From an uncultured Christensenellaceae bacterium (GTDB lineage Bacteria > Bacillota > Clostridia > Christensenellales > UBA3700), in assembly GCA_910588015.1 (NCBI GenBank), contig CAJUOK010000008.1, forward strand, positions 3,957-67,956: a stretch of 64,000 nt of DNA. The letters run 5' to 3'. Made by a program: the position numbers and the translations under genes. The notes beneath the pieces were generated by a model. It made no database searches. It worked only from the letters and a program-made list of their open reading frames with translations, and was not told the origin of the DNA. How positions within the stretch are numbered: position 1 is the first letter of the stretch; each line of letters opens with the position of its first letter. Below are positions 8,160 through 15,997 of this stretch, in pieces.

Positions 8160-9581
8160 TTATTCTATATCGTCAAGCTTGTCCAAATCGTCAAGCGAAT
8201 AAAAGAACTGCGACAGCTGTTCTTTGCTGTATGCGTTGACGGTCTGCGCGTTTGCCGACGGAGCAGTGGAATATGCTTTTGCTTCTTCGATTGTAAATAT
8301 ATTTGAGCCTTTCCATTTTGCAAGCAAATTGTTGAGAGCCGACAGCGGCTTGCCTTGGCATACGCTTGCGCCGTATTCTATCATACCGTCGTCGAAGTTC
8401 CAATTGCTTGTCCACACTTTGTACATATCTCTGTCGTTGCTGTTGACGTTACGCGAATATCCCGTAAGCTCTATGATTTTCTTTATTTGCATATCTCTTT
8501 GCATTAGCGTAGCGAGGTGTTGATTTATAGCTTCGGCGCTTACGCAACCTTCGCCGTAAAATTTGGCGACGCATTTATTCATACCTTCTAAAGAGCGTAT
8601 CGATTTATTGAAACAGTATTCGGCGATAAGCGTAATAGATTCTTTATCAAATCCTTTTTGAAGCCAGTTGGAAATATATTTTTCCACGATATATTCGACG
8701 TTTTCATAGTAGACTCCGAGAATTTTATTTACGCCGTAAGCCAGTTGATACATTGCTTGCTTTCCGTCGAGATAATCTTGCATTTCTTTTGCGCTCATAG
8801 CGTTGTTGCGATAAAATTCGTCGAGAAGGTTGTTGAGCTTTGCAAAACCGCCTTTGTTTTTCAAAGATTTTGCCGCGAAAAGTATGTCTTCGAGTTGAAA
8901 GCCCCAACTTCCCGTCCATTTGAGATATGCGTTTTTGTCCTCTATATCTATTTCCGATTTTTTGCCCACGGTTCGGCAGATTGCTCTTATTGCTTCGCTC
9001 GATATCTCAAGTTGTTTTATCTTTTCGTCGACGTCTGCGAGCGTGCGTACGCCTTCTTCTATCCAGTTGCGCGCGACGGCAAGGATATAGTTGGCTTTAA
9101 TCTTCTCGCCCTTGAGATTGACGCAGTATCTTGCGATAGTTATAAGCACTTCGGGCTTAATTTTGGTCTCTTCGATAAAATCGTAATATACGGTGTATTG
9201 ATTAATGTTGGTAAAAGCCACGGAAGGGAAGAGCGCCTCGAGCTGCGCGTTGAAATCCGAATATTTTTCTTTTTTGTAATGTCTGGCAAAAGTCGACTTG
9301 ACGCTTTTGTATGTAACGGCAAAAGGAGAATAGCAGGTGATATAGACGAGTCCCGCGTCTGCAAGCTGTCCGAAGATATTTTCCACTTCCTCTTGAGGCA
9401 TATCCAAGGCGTCGCAAATAAACGATATGTCGTTTTCTTGCGGTTGAGTGCATAAAGTCAGCCCCAAAAGGTAGATTTTGAGCTGTTTTTCGTCGAGCGA
9501 CGGCAAATAGTTGACGACATAACTTTTGTCGAGAAGCACCACTCCCGTTTCGTTGTCTTTGGACATTGTGCAGAAATTCAT
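8160..9581 (-). CDS. DnaD/DnaB-like replication initiation protein
   Basis: Primosomal protein of the DnaB/DnaD superfamily, which remodels origin DNA and recruits the helicase loader. The 473-residue protein has an N-terminal winged-helix-like region (~1-110) and two C-terminal DnaD-type helical repeats. The first is near residues 208-272 ('YLKWTGSWGFQLEDILFAA') and the second near 385-445 ('YKVWTSNWNFDDGMIEYGA', followed by 'LNNLLAKWKGSNIFTIEEA'). Two DnaD-type repeats are more like DnaB than DnaD of Bacillus. The start ATG has AAGGAG seven bases upstream. It precedes the DnaI-like gene by 4 bp. The organisation suggests a single helicase-loading operon divergent from the ABC transporter. 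Confidence 0.85.
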   Translation of the reverse strand: MNFCTMSKDNETGVVLLDKSYVVNYLPSLDEKQLKIYLLGLTLCTQPQENDISFICDALDMPQEEVENIFGQLADAGLVYITCYSPFAVTYKSVKSTFARHYKKEKYSDFNAQLEALFPSVAFTNINQYTVYYDFIEETKIKPEVLITIARYCVNLKGEKIKANYILAVARNWIEEGVRTLADVDEKIKQLEISSEAIRAICRTVGKKSEIDIEDKNAYLKWTGSWGFQLEDILFAAKSLKNKGGFAKLNNLLDEFYRNNAMSAKEMQDYLDGKQAMYQLAYGVNKILGVYYENVEYIVEKYISNWLQKGFDKESITLIAEYCFNKSIRSLEGMNKCVAKFYGEGCVSAEAINQHLATLMQRDMQIKKIIELTGYSRNVNSNDRDMYKVWTSNWNFDDGMIEYGASVCQGKPLSALNNLLAKWKGSNIFTIEEAKAYSTAPSANAQTVNAYSKEQLSQFFYSLDDLDKLDDIE

Positions 9582-9748
9582 ATAATCTCCTTGAAAAATG
9601 CTATTCCGTATGCTAATATTAAATTAAAGCATAATATAATATATCATATATATATAAATTTACAAAGTCAATTTGTCTGCGAATTTTAAAAACACAAAAT
9701 ATTGTGTGACAAAAGTCGACTGACACAATTCGGCGGGGAAGGTGAGAA

Positions 9749-10720
9749 ATGAGACTTATCGAGATAAACGACGTGTCCAAGAGCTATAAGCCCAAAGGTC
9801 GCAAAAAAGGCGCGACGGTGACGGCTGTGTCGCACGTCGATATGGACATCGAAGAAGGAGAGATACTGGGACTTTTGGGAGCAAACGGCGCAGGCAAAAC
9901 CACTCTCATAAAGCTTATGTTGGGACTTGTCAATCCCGATAGCGGCAATATTATTATAGGCGGTTACGACGTGTCGACTGCTAGAGAAAAGGCGCTGGCG
10001 CAAGTGGGCGCTATTGTCGAGGCTCCCACGCTTTTCAACGATTTCAGCGGAATGGAAAATCTCAAATATTACGCGAGACTGCAAGGAAGCGATATAAGCG
10101 AAAGCAGACTGTCGTCTATAGTTTCGCTTGTGGGATTGACGGATAGGATAAACGATAAATTCAAGACTTATTCGCTTGGTATGCGCCAAAGACTTGGAAT
10201 AGCGCAGGCGATAATGCACCGTCCCAAGGTTTTGCTTTTGGACGAGCCTACCAACGGACTGGACCCCGACGGCATTTCGCAAATGCGCGAGCTATTTTTG
10301 AATCTCAAGAATCAGCTCGGTACAACGATAGTAATATCTTCTCATATATTGGGAGAAATGCAACAGACTTGCGACAGAGTGGCTTTTATGGCAAACGGAG
10401 AGATAAAAGCCGTTAAGAGTATGGAAGAGGTCAACTACGGAGTCGATTCTATGCGTAAATTTGCCGTCGAATGCAGCGATTTGCAAAAAGCGGAAGGCTT
10501 GGTAGCTATGATGGGAATAGACGCGTCTGTTCGCAACAACGCATTGATAATGATAGTCGACCAAGCGAAAATCGGAGATATAGTCAAGATGTTTGTTCAA
10601 AACGATATAGTAGTGTATACGGTCAATAAGCTAAAAAGAAGCCTTGAAGATTTGTATCGAGAAGTTTCGAGCGGTCAGTCGGAAAGCCGTTATAAGGAGG
10701 TAAAAAACAATGAACAGTAA
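9749..10720 (+). CDS. ABC transporter ATP-binding protein (ABC-2, BcrA-like)
   Basis: Cytoplasmic ATPase of an ABC-2 exporter. Visible motifs are Walker A GANGAGKT (44-51), signature 'YSLGMRQRLGIAQ', Walker B 'VLLLDEPTNGLD' and the switch histidine in 'SSHILGEM'. The ~100-residue C-terminal extension is typical of the bacitracin/lantibiotic-resistance type. The ATG has a GGGGAAGG-type ribosome binding site. The permease gene overlaps its end by 11 bp, so they form one two-gene operon. The substrate cannot be read from sequence; antimicrobial peptide export or immunity is the usual role of this subfamily. No two-component system adjoins it. Confidence 0.92.
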   Translation: MRLIEINDVSKSYKPKGRKKGATVTAVSHVDMDIEEGEILGLLGANGAGKTTLIKLMLGLVNPDSGNIIIGGYDVSTAREKALAQVGAIVEAPTLFNDFSGMENLKYYARLQGSDISESRLSSIVSLVGLTDRINDKFKTYSLGMRQRLGIAQAIMHRPKVLLLDEPTNGLDPDGISQMRELFLNLKNQLGTTIVISSHILGEMQQTCDRVAFMANGEIKAVKSMEEVNYGVDSMRKFAVECSDLQKAEGLVAMMGIDASVRNNALIMIVDQAKIGDIVKMFVQNDIVVYTVNKLKRSLEDLYREVSSGQSESRYKEVKNNEQ

Positions 10721-11738
10721 GATGAAAGACCTTCTTTATTGTGAATTTTATAAGATAAATCGCAAGCACACGCTTTTAAAACTTGCGATAGCTATTGTCG
10801 TTATATCGCTGGCAATGATGGGATTTTCGGCTTTGATAAAAGGCGTGTTGGGAGATTCGTTGTCTTTGGGCTCTGCATTGCGAGACTATGACGAGCAGAT
10901 TGAAAGCCTCAAAATGCAAATGGACGCTATAAACAATCTAGGCGGCGGTTGGAGAGATAACCTGATAATAGGCAATACCGCTGCGGCATATCAAGCTCAA
11001 ATCAATATTTTTCAATATCTTAAAGACCACGGAGTACCGCAGGGAAGCGTAATAATGTTTTCGGAAAACGCGGGAATTTTCGATTTTGATTCTTATTCAT
11101 TTACTCAATTGTGTATGAGTGCGCTTATGAGCGTGATAATAATATTTATGATAGTTGCTTGCTGCAATACGACAAGCGGCGAGTTTTCCAACGGCGCTAT
11201 GAAAATGCAGTTTATAAGACCTGTCAACAAGAATAAGTTTTTTACTGCCAAATGGCTGTCTGTGGTAATAGTTTCGGAGGTTTTGGCGGTCATATCTTTC
11301 TTGCTTTCGTTGATACTTGGCTTAATACTTTACGGTCCTGTATCTCCCAACGTGGCGTTTGTCGCAGGTTCGGCGGTGACGGTGGTTTCGCCTTTCGGAG
11401 CGCTAATGTTAACGCTGATGTTAAATATGATTAAGATATTTTTCTTGACGCAGCTGACGATGTTTTTATGTTCTCTGTTCAACACATTCGGCAAGGCGAT
11501 AGTGCTGTCGTTGCTTTTGATAGTGTTTGACTTCGGCGTTTATCTCGAGTACGTTTTGGCTCTTCCGTACGTGGGGTACCTTGCGTTTTTCGCCAACTCC
11601 AATTGGGCAAGCGGCATATCTGCAAGCGCGCCTATTTTCAGAGGAATGACGATTTGGGTAATGATACCCGTCACGTTGATTTGGTGCGCGTTCTTTATGT
11701 GGTTTTCTTACAGAAGGTTTAACAAAAGAGAAGTCTAG
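10710..11738 (+). CDS. ABC-2 type transporter permease
   Basis: Integral membrane partner of the preceding ATPase, 342 residues. I see about six hydrophobic segments: one near the N-terminus (~24-46), then a large extracytoplasmic loop of about 100 residues with 'GGGWRDNLIIGNTAAAYQ', then a block of five segments from ~135 to the end. This is the layout of BcrB-like permeases. A strong AAGGAGG site lies nine bases before the ATG, within the end of the ATPase gene. A bidirectional terminator follows. Confidence 0.9.
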   Translation: MNSKMKDLLYCEFYKINRKHTLLKLAIAIVVISLAMMGFSALIKGVLGDSLSLGSALRDYDEQIESLKMQMDAINNLGGGWRDNLIIGNTAAAYQAQINIFQYLKDHGVPQGSVIMFSENAGIFDFDSYSFTQLCMSALMSVIIIFMIVACCNTTSGEFSNGAMKMQFIRPVNKNKFFTAKWLSVVIVSEVLAVISFLLSLILGLILYGPVSPNVAFVAGSAVTVVSPFGALMLTLMLNMIKIFFLTQLTMFLCSLFNTFGKAIVLSLLLIVFDFGVYLEYVLALPYVGYLAFFANSNWASGISASAPIFRGMTIWVMIPVTLIWCAFFMWFSYRRFNKREV

Positions 11739-11836
11739 TACGTTAATGTAATTAAAATATTAGGCGGTTGAGCGTCGATAAATAAACGATATAAAAAAGT
11801 CGACGCGCAAAATCATTAATTATAACAAATACAGTT

Positions 11837-11871
11837 AAAAAACGGCTTGCATACAGCGCAAGCCGTTTTTT
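11837..11871. terminator. Bidirectional terminator
   Basis: A perfect 14-bp inverted repeat with A-tract on one side and T-tract on the other (core CGGCTTGC/GCAAGCCG). It ends both the ABC operon and the minus-strand small gene that converges on it. Confidence 0.92.
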
Positions 11872-11876
11872 GAGGC

Positions 11877-12026
11877 TTATAAATCGTCCGCGTCTTGTGT
11901 GGGAGCGCTGCGGTCGTTATATGCAGGCGTGCCCGTATACGAACCGTTGACGTCGTAGGGACTGGAGAGCGATTTTTGTTGCTTTTCTTTGTCTTTATTT
12001 TTGTTGTCTTTGAGCCGTTTATTCAT
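11877..12026 (-). CDS. Small conserved hydrophilic protein ending in a QDADDL motif
   Basis: 49 residues, highly charged in the first half (Lys/Asn/Asp), followed by 'SPYDVNGSYTGTP' and the C-terminal 'PTQDADDL'. From memory, short proteins with 'GSYTG' and a terminal 'QDADDL' are widespread in Clostridia without a known function. I chose the ATG at 12026 because AAAGGA lies eight bases before it; the longer frame starting at 12134 would run into the feoA promoter on the other strand. No membrane segment or signal peptide. Confidence 0.65.
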   Translation of the reverse strand: MNKRLKDNKNKDKEKQQKSLSSPYDVNGSYTGTPAYNDRSAPTQDADDL

Positions 12027-12127
12027 TGTTTTTGTCCTTTTTCTTTTTATAAGATTATATCCATAGACGGCAAGCATATACTTTTGATAGAATCGTAAAA
12101 TTTCGGTGACTAATTTTATAAATTTGC

Positions 12128-12156
12128 TTGACAAACAAAAGCGGTGAAATTATAAT
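12128..12156 (+). promoter_or_regulatory. feoAB promoter (full consensus)
   Basis: TTGACA (12128-12133), 17-bp spacer, TATAAT (12151-12156): every consensus base is present, so strong expression is expected unless repressed. An operator-like repeat begins at the very next base. Confidence 0.88.
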
Positions 12157-12177
12157 GTTAGCGTAGGATAACTTTTG
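12157..12177. promoter_or_regulatory. Iron-regulator operator candidate, copy 1
   Basis: GTTAGCGTAGGATAACTTTT directly abuts the -10 box and covers the expected start point. It is nearly identical to a second copy at 12201, and each copy has outer GTTA/TAAC half-sites separated by eight bases. This resembles DtxR/IdeR-type sites more than the GATAAT-repeat Fur box, but the regulator is inferred only. Confidence 0.55.
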
Positions 12178-12200
12178 TCCTTAATTTTTTAAAACAAAAA

Positions 12201-12220
12201 GTTAGTTAAGGATAACTTTG
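12201..12220. promoter_or_regulatory. Iron-regulator operator candidate, copy 2
   Basis: GTTAGTTAAGGATAACTTTG repeats copy 1 in the same orientation, 44 bp downstream, with an inverted AAGTTA/TAACTT pair. It ends at the ribosome binding site of feoA (GGAGG from 12220). Confidence 0.5.
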
Positions 12221-12228
12221 GAGGTAGA

Positions 12229-12477
12229 ATGAAATTATTGAACTCGCCGATAGGCAAACAAAAAGTCATAGTCCAAGTGACTGCCGATGAAAAGACAAAA
12301 AACCGTTTGAATAATATCGGCATTATAATTGGTGGAAAAATCACGCCGCTGCAATCTAATTTCGGCGACTTGATTGTCAAAGTGCGCGAATGCAGAGTTG
12401 CGATAAACAAAGACGTTGCAAAGCATATTATTGTGGAGGATGGCAATGAAGAAATTACGACAGACCAAACGGTGTGA
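12229..12477 (+). CDS. feoA: Ferrous iron transport protein A
   Basis: Small cytoplasmic SH3-like protein (82 residues) that works with FeoB in Fe2+ uptake. The family features are visible: an N-terminal 'LNSPIGKQKVIVQVTA', the central 'NRLNNIGIIIGGKI' turn and 'VKVRECRVAINKDVAKHIIV' at the end. GGAGG lies four bases before the ATG. The feoB start lies inside its 3' end, so the two are translationally coupled. It is the first gene behind a consensus promoter with twin operator-like repeats. Confidence 0.93.
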   Translation: MKLLNSPIGKQKVIVQVTADEKTKNRLNNIGIIIGGKITPLQSNFGDLIVKVRECRVAINKDVAKHIIVEDGNEEITTDQTV

Positions 12478-14764
12478 TATAAAAGTGGCATTGGCAGGAA
12501 ATCCCAACTGCGGAAAGACAACGCTATTTAATGCATTGACGGGGGCAACTGCGCACGTCGGCAACTGGACGGGCGTAACGGTGGAAAAGTTGGAGGGAAC
12601 TTATAAGGACAGAAAGAGCGATTTGAGAATAGATATAGTGGATTTGCCGGGCATATATTCTCTTTCGCCTTATTCTCCCGAAGAGGTCGTATCGCGAGAT
12701 TACATACTCTCGCAAGACGCTGACGTAATACTCAATATTATTGACGCGACGAATTTGCAACGCAATTTATATTTGACGACTCAACTGTTGGAGATAGGAA
12801 TACCTATAGTAGTGGCTCTGAATATGTCGGATTGTTTGAGTGCCAACGGCGAGCGTATTGACGTCGAATTGCTTTCAAAGAAATTGGGAGCGCCTGTCGT
12901 GGCTATTTCCGCTTTAAAGCAAAAGGGTCTAAAGGAACTTATGCTTAAAATCAAAGAGCAAAAGGGAGTCGAGAGAAAAGCTTTTTCGTGCATTTCGTCG
13001 GGGATTTTAAAGGAAAGCGTCGAAGGTATTGCATCGCTTTTGCAAGATAGTGAGCACAAGCTTTTCGATACTGTAAAACTTGTCGAAGGCGATAAGCTTA
13101 TGGAGCAAAAATATATATCGCTCTCAAATAAAATCAAAGAGATAAAAGATAATAATCAAGAAGTAGCTAGTAGGTACAAGGGCGATTTTGAGACTTGCGT
13201 CGCCGACCGAAGATATCAGTATATCAACGATAATTTCGGCGATATTATTACTTATGACAAAGAAAAGCCTGCGCTTTCCAAAAGCGATAAAGCAGACAGG
13301 GCGCTTACGCATAAGTTTTGGGGTATACCCATATTTCTGATGATAATTTTTGCTATTTTTCACCTTACTTTCAGCGAGAATTTGTTCTATCTGTCAGCTG
13401 TTATTCCCGACGGGGCTTTTAAAGACGTAGATAAATTTTCGTCGTTGTTTGTCGATAGCGAATACGAAGAGGACGAAGATGGGAATATAACGGGCGCCAA
13501 TTCAATTAAGTCTCCGGGAGTATTTTTGCAAGGTTTGGTAGAAGAGCTGGGAGAACTTATAAAGGGCGAAAGAGTCGTAGAAGATACGGTTGATGACAAT
13601 GGAGAGTCTGTTGCAGAAGTAATTGAAGAAGGAGGAATTGTTACGCGGTGGCTAAAAGACGCGCCCGATTGGGCAAATGGCGTAATTTGCGACGGCATAC
13701 TTGCGGGCGTATTCGGAGTGCTGTCGTTTATACCGCAGATAATGCTGTTATTTCTCTTCTTGACCATACTCGAAGATACGGGATATATGGCGAGAGTCGC
13801 GTTTATAATGGACAGAGCTTTCAGAAAAATCGGACTGTCGGGCAAGTCGTTTATGCCGCTTTTGATGTGTTTCGGATGCGCTGTGCCGGGAATAATGGCT
13901 ACGCGTACAATCGAAAACGATAGAGAAAGACGGTCGACTATACTTCTCGCTCCATTCTTTTCTTGCGGAGCAAAAAGCCCTATATGGTATGCGTTTGCCG
14001 CCGTGCTTACAGGCGTTGCCGGATGGAACAGCGAACTGACGGTGTTCGGTATGTACGTCATAGGTATAGTAGTTGCAATGATTGCCGCTCTTATTATCAA
14101 AAAAATCAGCGGACAAAAAGGAGTAACACCGTTTATTATGGAATTGCCCGCGTATCACACTCCGCAATTTAAAAGCGTGACATTGCATATCTGGCAAAAG
14201 CTCAAGCACTTCGTATTCAGGGCAGGAACCGTCATTGCCGCTTCGACTATAATAATATGGTATTTGCTCAACTTTAATTTCAAATTCCAAATGGTCGGAG
14301 AAGACAACAGTATTCTTGCTATAGTAGGCGGTTGGTTTGAGTGGCTATTCAAACCACTTGGTTTCGGAGACTGGAAATACATTGTTGCTGCAGTAACGGG
14401 ACTTATAGCAAAAGAAGAAGTTGTATCGTCTATAGAAGTACTGTCGGGCAGTGTGGAAGCATTTGTATCTACGAGCGGAATATCTACAGCGGGAGTGGTG
14501 TCGTTTATGGCGTTCAACTTGCTAACTGTGCCGTGTATGGCGGCGGTAGGCGCTGCGTCGGGGGAACTCGGCTCGTCCAAACGTACGGCGCTTGCAGTGC
14601 TGTTCTGGATATTGACTTCTTATACTGTGTCAATGATTATATATCTTGTAGGCACCTATTGGTGGACTATATTTATATTCGCCGCGGCGATTGCGGGCGT
14701 TATAACGGCGGCGCATTTTATCAATAAGAAGCGCTTTGAAAAAAAGGAGGCGACAAATGTTTAG
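12446..14764 (+). CDS. feoB: Ferrous iron transporter B
   Basis: Inner-membrane Fe2+ transporter with an N-terminal G domain. G1 is GNPNCGKT (18-25), G3 'DLPG' and G4 'NMSD'. The membrane part has the two gate motifs, first around 'CFGCAVPGIMATRTIENDR' and again near the C-terminus. I chose ATG 12446 (GGAGGATGGCA before it) because it gives the standard FeoB N-terminus; the frame extends upstream without support. An unusual feature is the loop after the first membrane segment: about 100 residues, acidic, with runs such as 'SEYEEDEDGN' and 'VVEDTVDDNGESVAEVIEE', longer than in common FeoB proteins. Confidence 0.95.
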   Translation: MKKLRQTKRCDIKVALAGNPNCGKTTLFNALTGATAHVGNWTGVTVEKLEGTYKDRKSDLRIDIVDLPGIYSLSPYSPEEVVSRDYILSQDADVILNIIDATNLQRNLYLTTQLLEIGIPIVVALNMSDCLSANGERIDVELLSKKLGAPVVAISALKQKGLKELMLKIKEQKGVERKAFSCISSGILKESVEGIASLLQDSEHKLFDTVKLVEGDKLMEQKYISLSNKIKEIKDNNQEVASRYKGDFETCVADRRYQYINDNFGDIITYDKEKPALSKSDKADRALTHKFWGIPIFLMIIFAIFHLTFSENLFYLSAVIPDGAFKDVDKFSSLFVDSEYEEDEDGNITGANSIKSPGVFLQGLVEELGELIKGERVVEDTVDDNGESVAEVIEEGGIVTRWLKDAPDWANGVICDGILAGVFGVLSFIPQIMLLFLFLTILEDTGYMARVAFIMDRAFRKIGLSGKSFMPLLMCFGCAVPGIMATRTIENDRERRSTILLAPFFSCGAKSPIWYAFAAVLTGVAGWNSELTVFGMYVIGIVVAMIAALIIKKISGQKGVTPFIMELPAYHTPQFKSVTLHIWQKLKHFVFRAGTVIAASTIIIWYLLNFNFKFQMVGEDNSILAIVGGWFEWLFKPLGFGDWKYIVAAVTGLIAKEEVVSSIEVLSGSVEAFVSTSGISTAGVVSFMAFNLLTVPCMAAVGAASGELGSSKRTALAVLFWILTSYTVSMIIYLVGTYWWTIFIFAAAIAGVITAAHFINKKRFEKKEATNV

Positions 14765-14963
14765 TTTATTGTGCGTAAATGTTGCTGAAGTTGCGGTAGG
14801 CATAGTCGTTGCCGTGATTTTGGTAGGCGGTATAGGCGGTTATATAGGGTATAAAATTTGGGCAAAAAAACACGGTAAATGCGGTTGCGGATGCGACTGC
14901 GGAAATTGTACAGGATGCGGAATATGCCCGTCTGCAAACAAACAAAATGATAAATCTAAATAG
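14757..14963 (+). CDS. FeoB-associated Cys-rich membrane protein
   Basis: 68 residues: a single hydrophobic segment with a Gly-rich stretch ('VAVILVGGIGGYIGYKIW') followed by a Cys cluster, 'CGCGCDCGNCTGCGIC', and a hydrophilic tail. Such proteins regularly follow feoB in Firmicutes and are thought to help iron delivery or sensing; the mechanism is not established. AAGGAGG lies seven bases before the chosen ATG, which overlaps the end of feoB. An upstream in-frame ATG at 14736 lacks a ribosome binding site. Confidence 0.88.
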   Translation: MFSLLCVNVAEVAVGIVVAVILVGGIGGYIGYKIWAKKHGKCGCGCDCGNCTGCGICPSANKQNDKSK

Positions 14964-14993
14964 ACATTGTGTTATTGTCAAAATATATTTAAC

Positions 14994-15097
14994 GTCATTT
15001 CGAATACATACTTTGTCATTTTAACCGCAGTGGAGAAGTCTAACCATATAAAAACGGATGAGATTTCTCCATTACACTGCGTTTCAATCGAAATGAC
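14994..15097. repeat. Dispersed palindromic repeat, copy A
   Basis: Arms of the type GTCATTTTAACCGCAGTGGA...AGTCT (15015-15041) and its inverted partner GAGATTTCTCC...GAAATGAC (15060-15097) face each other, so RNA across it would fold into a long imperfect hairpin. The same arm recurs near 15.3, 16.7, 20.1 and 37.2 kb, always between genes. Confidence 0.75.
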
Positions 15098-15278
15098 ATA
15101 TAATAAATATGATTATCTTAAACTAATTTATCAAACGGCTTACTTATGTTGTAAGTCGTTTTGCTTGCTTATAATATTGATTAGATATTTTGTTATGTTA
15201 CGCTCCAGCCATAAGGAACGTAGTGACGCCATAGCGAGCAAGCAGACGCGTCTCGCGCGAATGTCAATTAAATATATT

Positions 15279-15363
15279 GAGACCTCTCGACTACGCTCGA
15301 GGTGATATAAATATATGGTCATTGATGTTAGTCATTTTGACATAAGTGGAGATATCTCAACCT
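15279..15363. repeat. Dispersed palindromic repeat, copy B
   Basis: An inverted-type arm (GAGACCTCTCGACTACGCTC, from 15279) followed 25 bp later by a forward-type arm (GTCATTTTGACATAAGTGGA, from 15331). Here the order of arms is reversed relative to copy A. Confidence 0.6.
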
Positions 15364-15490
15364 CTTAAAAACTTATTCGCTTTTCTAATAAATTAAATAT
15401 ACAATCAAATATATTATTAAGTTCATTTATACTTGCTGTAAAATACTGCGAGTATTTGTTTTTATTAAAATGCGAATAAAAAAATGAAAA

Positions 15491-15505
15491 TGATAATTAT
15501 TATTA
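15491..15505. promoter_or_regulatory. PerR/Fur box candidate
   Basis: TGATAATTATTATTA matches the PerR box TTATAATNATTATAA at 13 of 15 positions (the N counted as a match). It lies 14 bp upstream of the -35 box of the Fur-family gene, suggesting autoregulation, common for PerR. Confidence 0.5.
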
Positions 15506-15519
15506 TTTTATAAAATTGC

Positions 15520-15549
15520 TTGACAAGCGTTACTTTTAGGTGTTATCAT
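15520..15549 (+). promoter_or_regulatory. perR promoter
   Basis: TTGACA (15520-15525), 18-bp spacer, TATCAT (15544-15549). The ATG is only 10 bases further and has no Shine-Dalgarno site, so the mRNA leader would be about four bases or absent. Confidence 0.6.
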
Positions 15550-15559
15550 TAATTTACAA

Positions 15560-15937
15560 ATGGCTAATTTTTCTTCTCGCCGACAAGCAGTGCTTGAGGT
15601 AATTCAAAATATGAGATGTCATCCGTCAGCGGATATGATATATGAAGAATGTCGCAAGACTATTCCCAATATTTCGCTTGCGACTGTATATCGCAATCTG
15701 TCTTATCTTGAAGAACAAGGAGAACTCGGAAGAGTTGTCGGAGCAGGAGAGAAAGAAAGATACGACGTCGAGCTCGATACGCACTGTCACGTAATATGCG
15801 AGAAGTGCGGCAAGATAGTCGATATGCCTTATCCGCAAGATTTAAAAGCCGTTCTCGATAATTGCCGAGACGGAATCGGCGTGTCAAAATACGCTTTGAG
15901 TTTTTACAATACTTGCGAAGATTGCAAAAGTAAATAA
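15560..15937 (+). CDS. perR: Fur-family regulator, PerR type
   Basis: Metal-dependent repressor of peroxide defence, 125 residues. The winged helix is visible as 'HPSADMIYEECRKTIPNISLATVYRNL' in pieces around 21-48. All PerR metal-sensing positions are present: His21, Asp69, His75, His77 and Asp94. Asp at position 69, rather than Glu, favours PerR over Fur. The structural zinc site is Cys80/Cys83 and Cys119/Cys122. The N-terminus is about 16 residues shorter than in Bacillus PerR. The next gene is a rubrerythrin, a typical PerR target. No ribosome binding site is seen; a promoter immediately upstream suggests an almost leaderless mRNA. Confidence 0.85.
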   Translation: MANFSSRRQAVLEVIQNMRCHPSADMIYEECRKTIPNISLATVYRNLSYLEEQGELGRVVGAGEKERYDVELDTHCHVICEKCGKIVDMPYPQDLKAVLDNCRDGIGVSKYALSFYNTCEDCKSK

Positions 15938-15997
15938 GTTATTCGCGGTTTATACCCGATAAACAATAGATTATATATTCAACGGAGGTAATTTACT

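Larger units (their letters stand above)
14964..15490. other. Gene-free region with dispersed repeats
   Basis: No credible gene. The first ~400 bases hold several arms of a dispersed palindromic repeat family (listed separately); open frames reading through them are artefacts. The last ~100 bases are plain A+T-rich sequence before the perR control region. Confidence 0.7.

Noticed and set aside
7217..9581. DnaI-like gene as an IS21-type IstB helper
   Set aside because: No IstA transposase or terminal repeats; the zinc cluster and the adjacent DnaD-like gene fit the replication role.
12024..12134. 85-residue version of the small QDADDL protein starting at 12134
   Set aside because: It would overlap the consensus feoAB promoter; the 49-residue form has a good ribosome binding site.
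14967..15322. Open frames at 14967-15305 (plus) and 15140-15322 (minus)
   Set aside because: Both run through palindromic repeat arms, lack ribosome binding sites and resemble no protein family.
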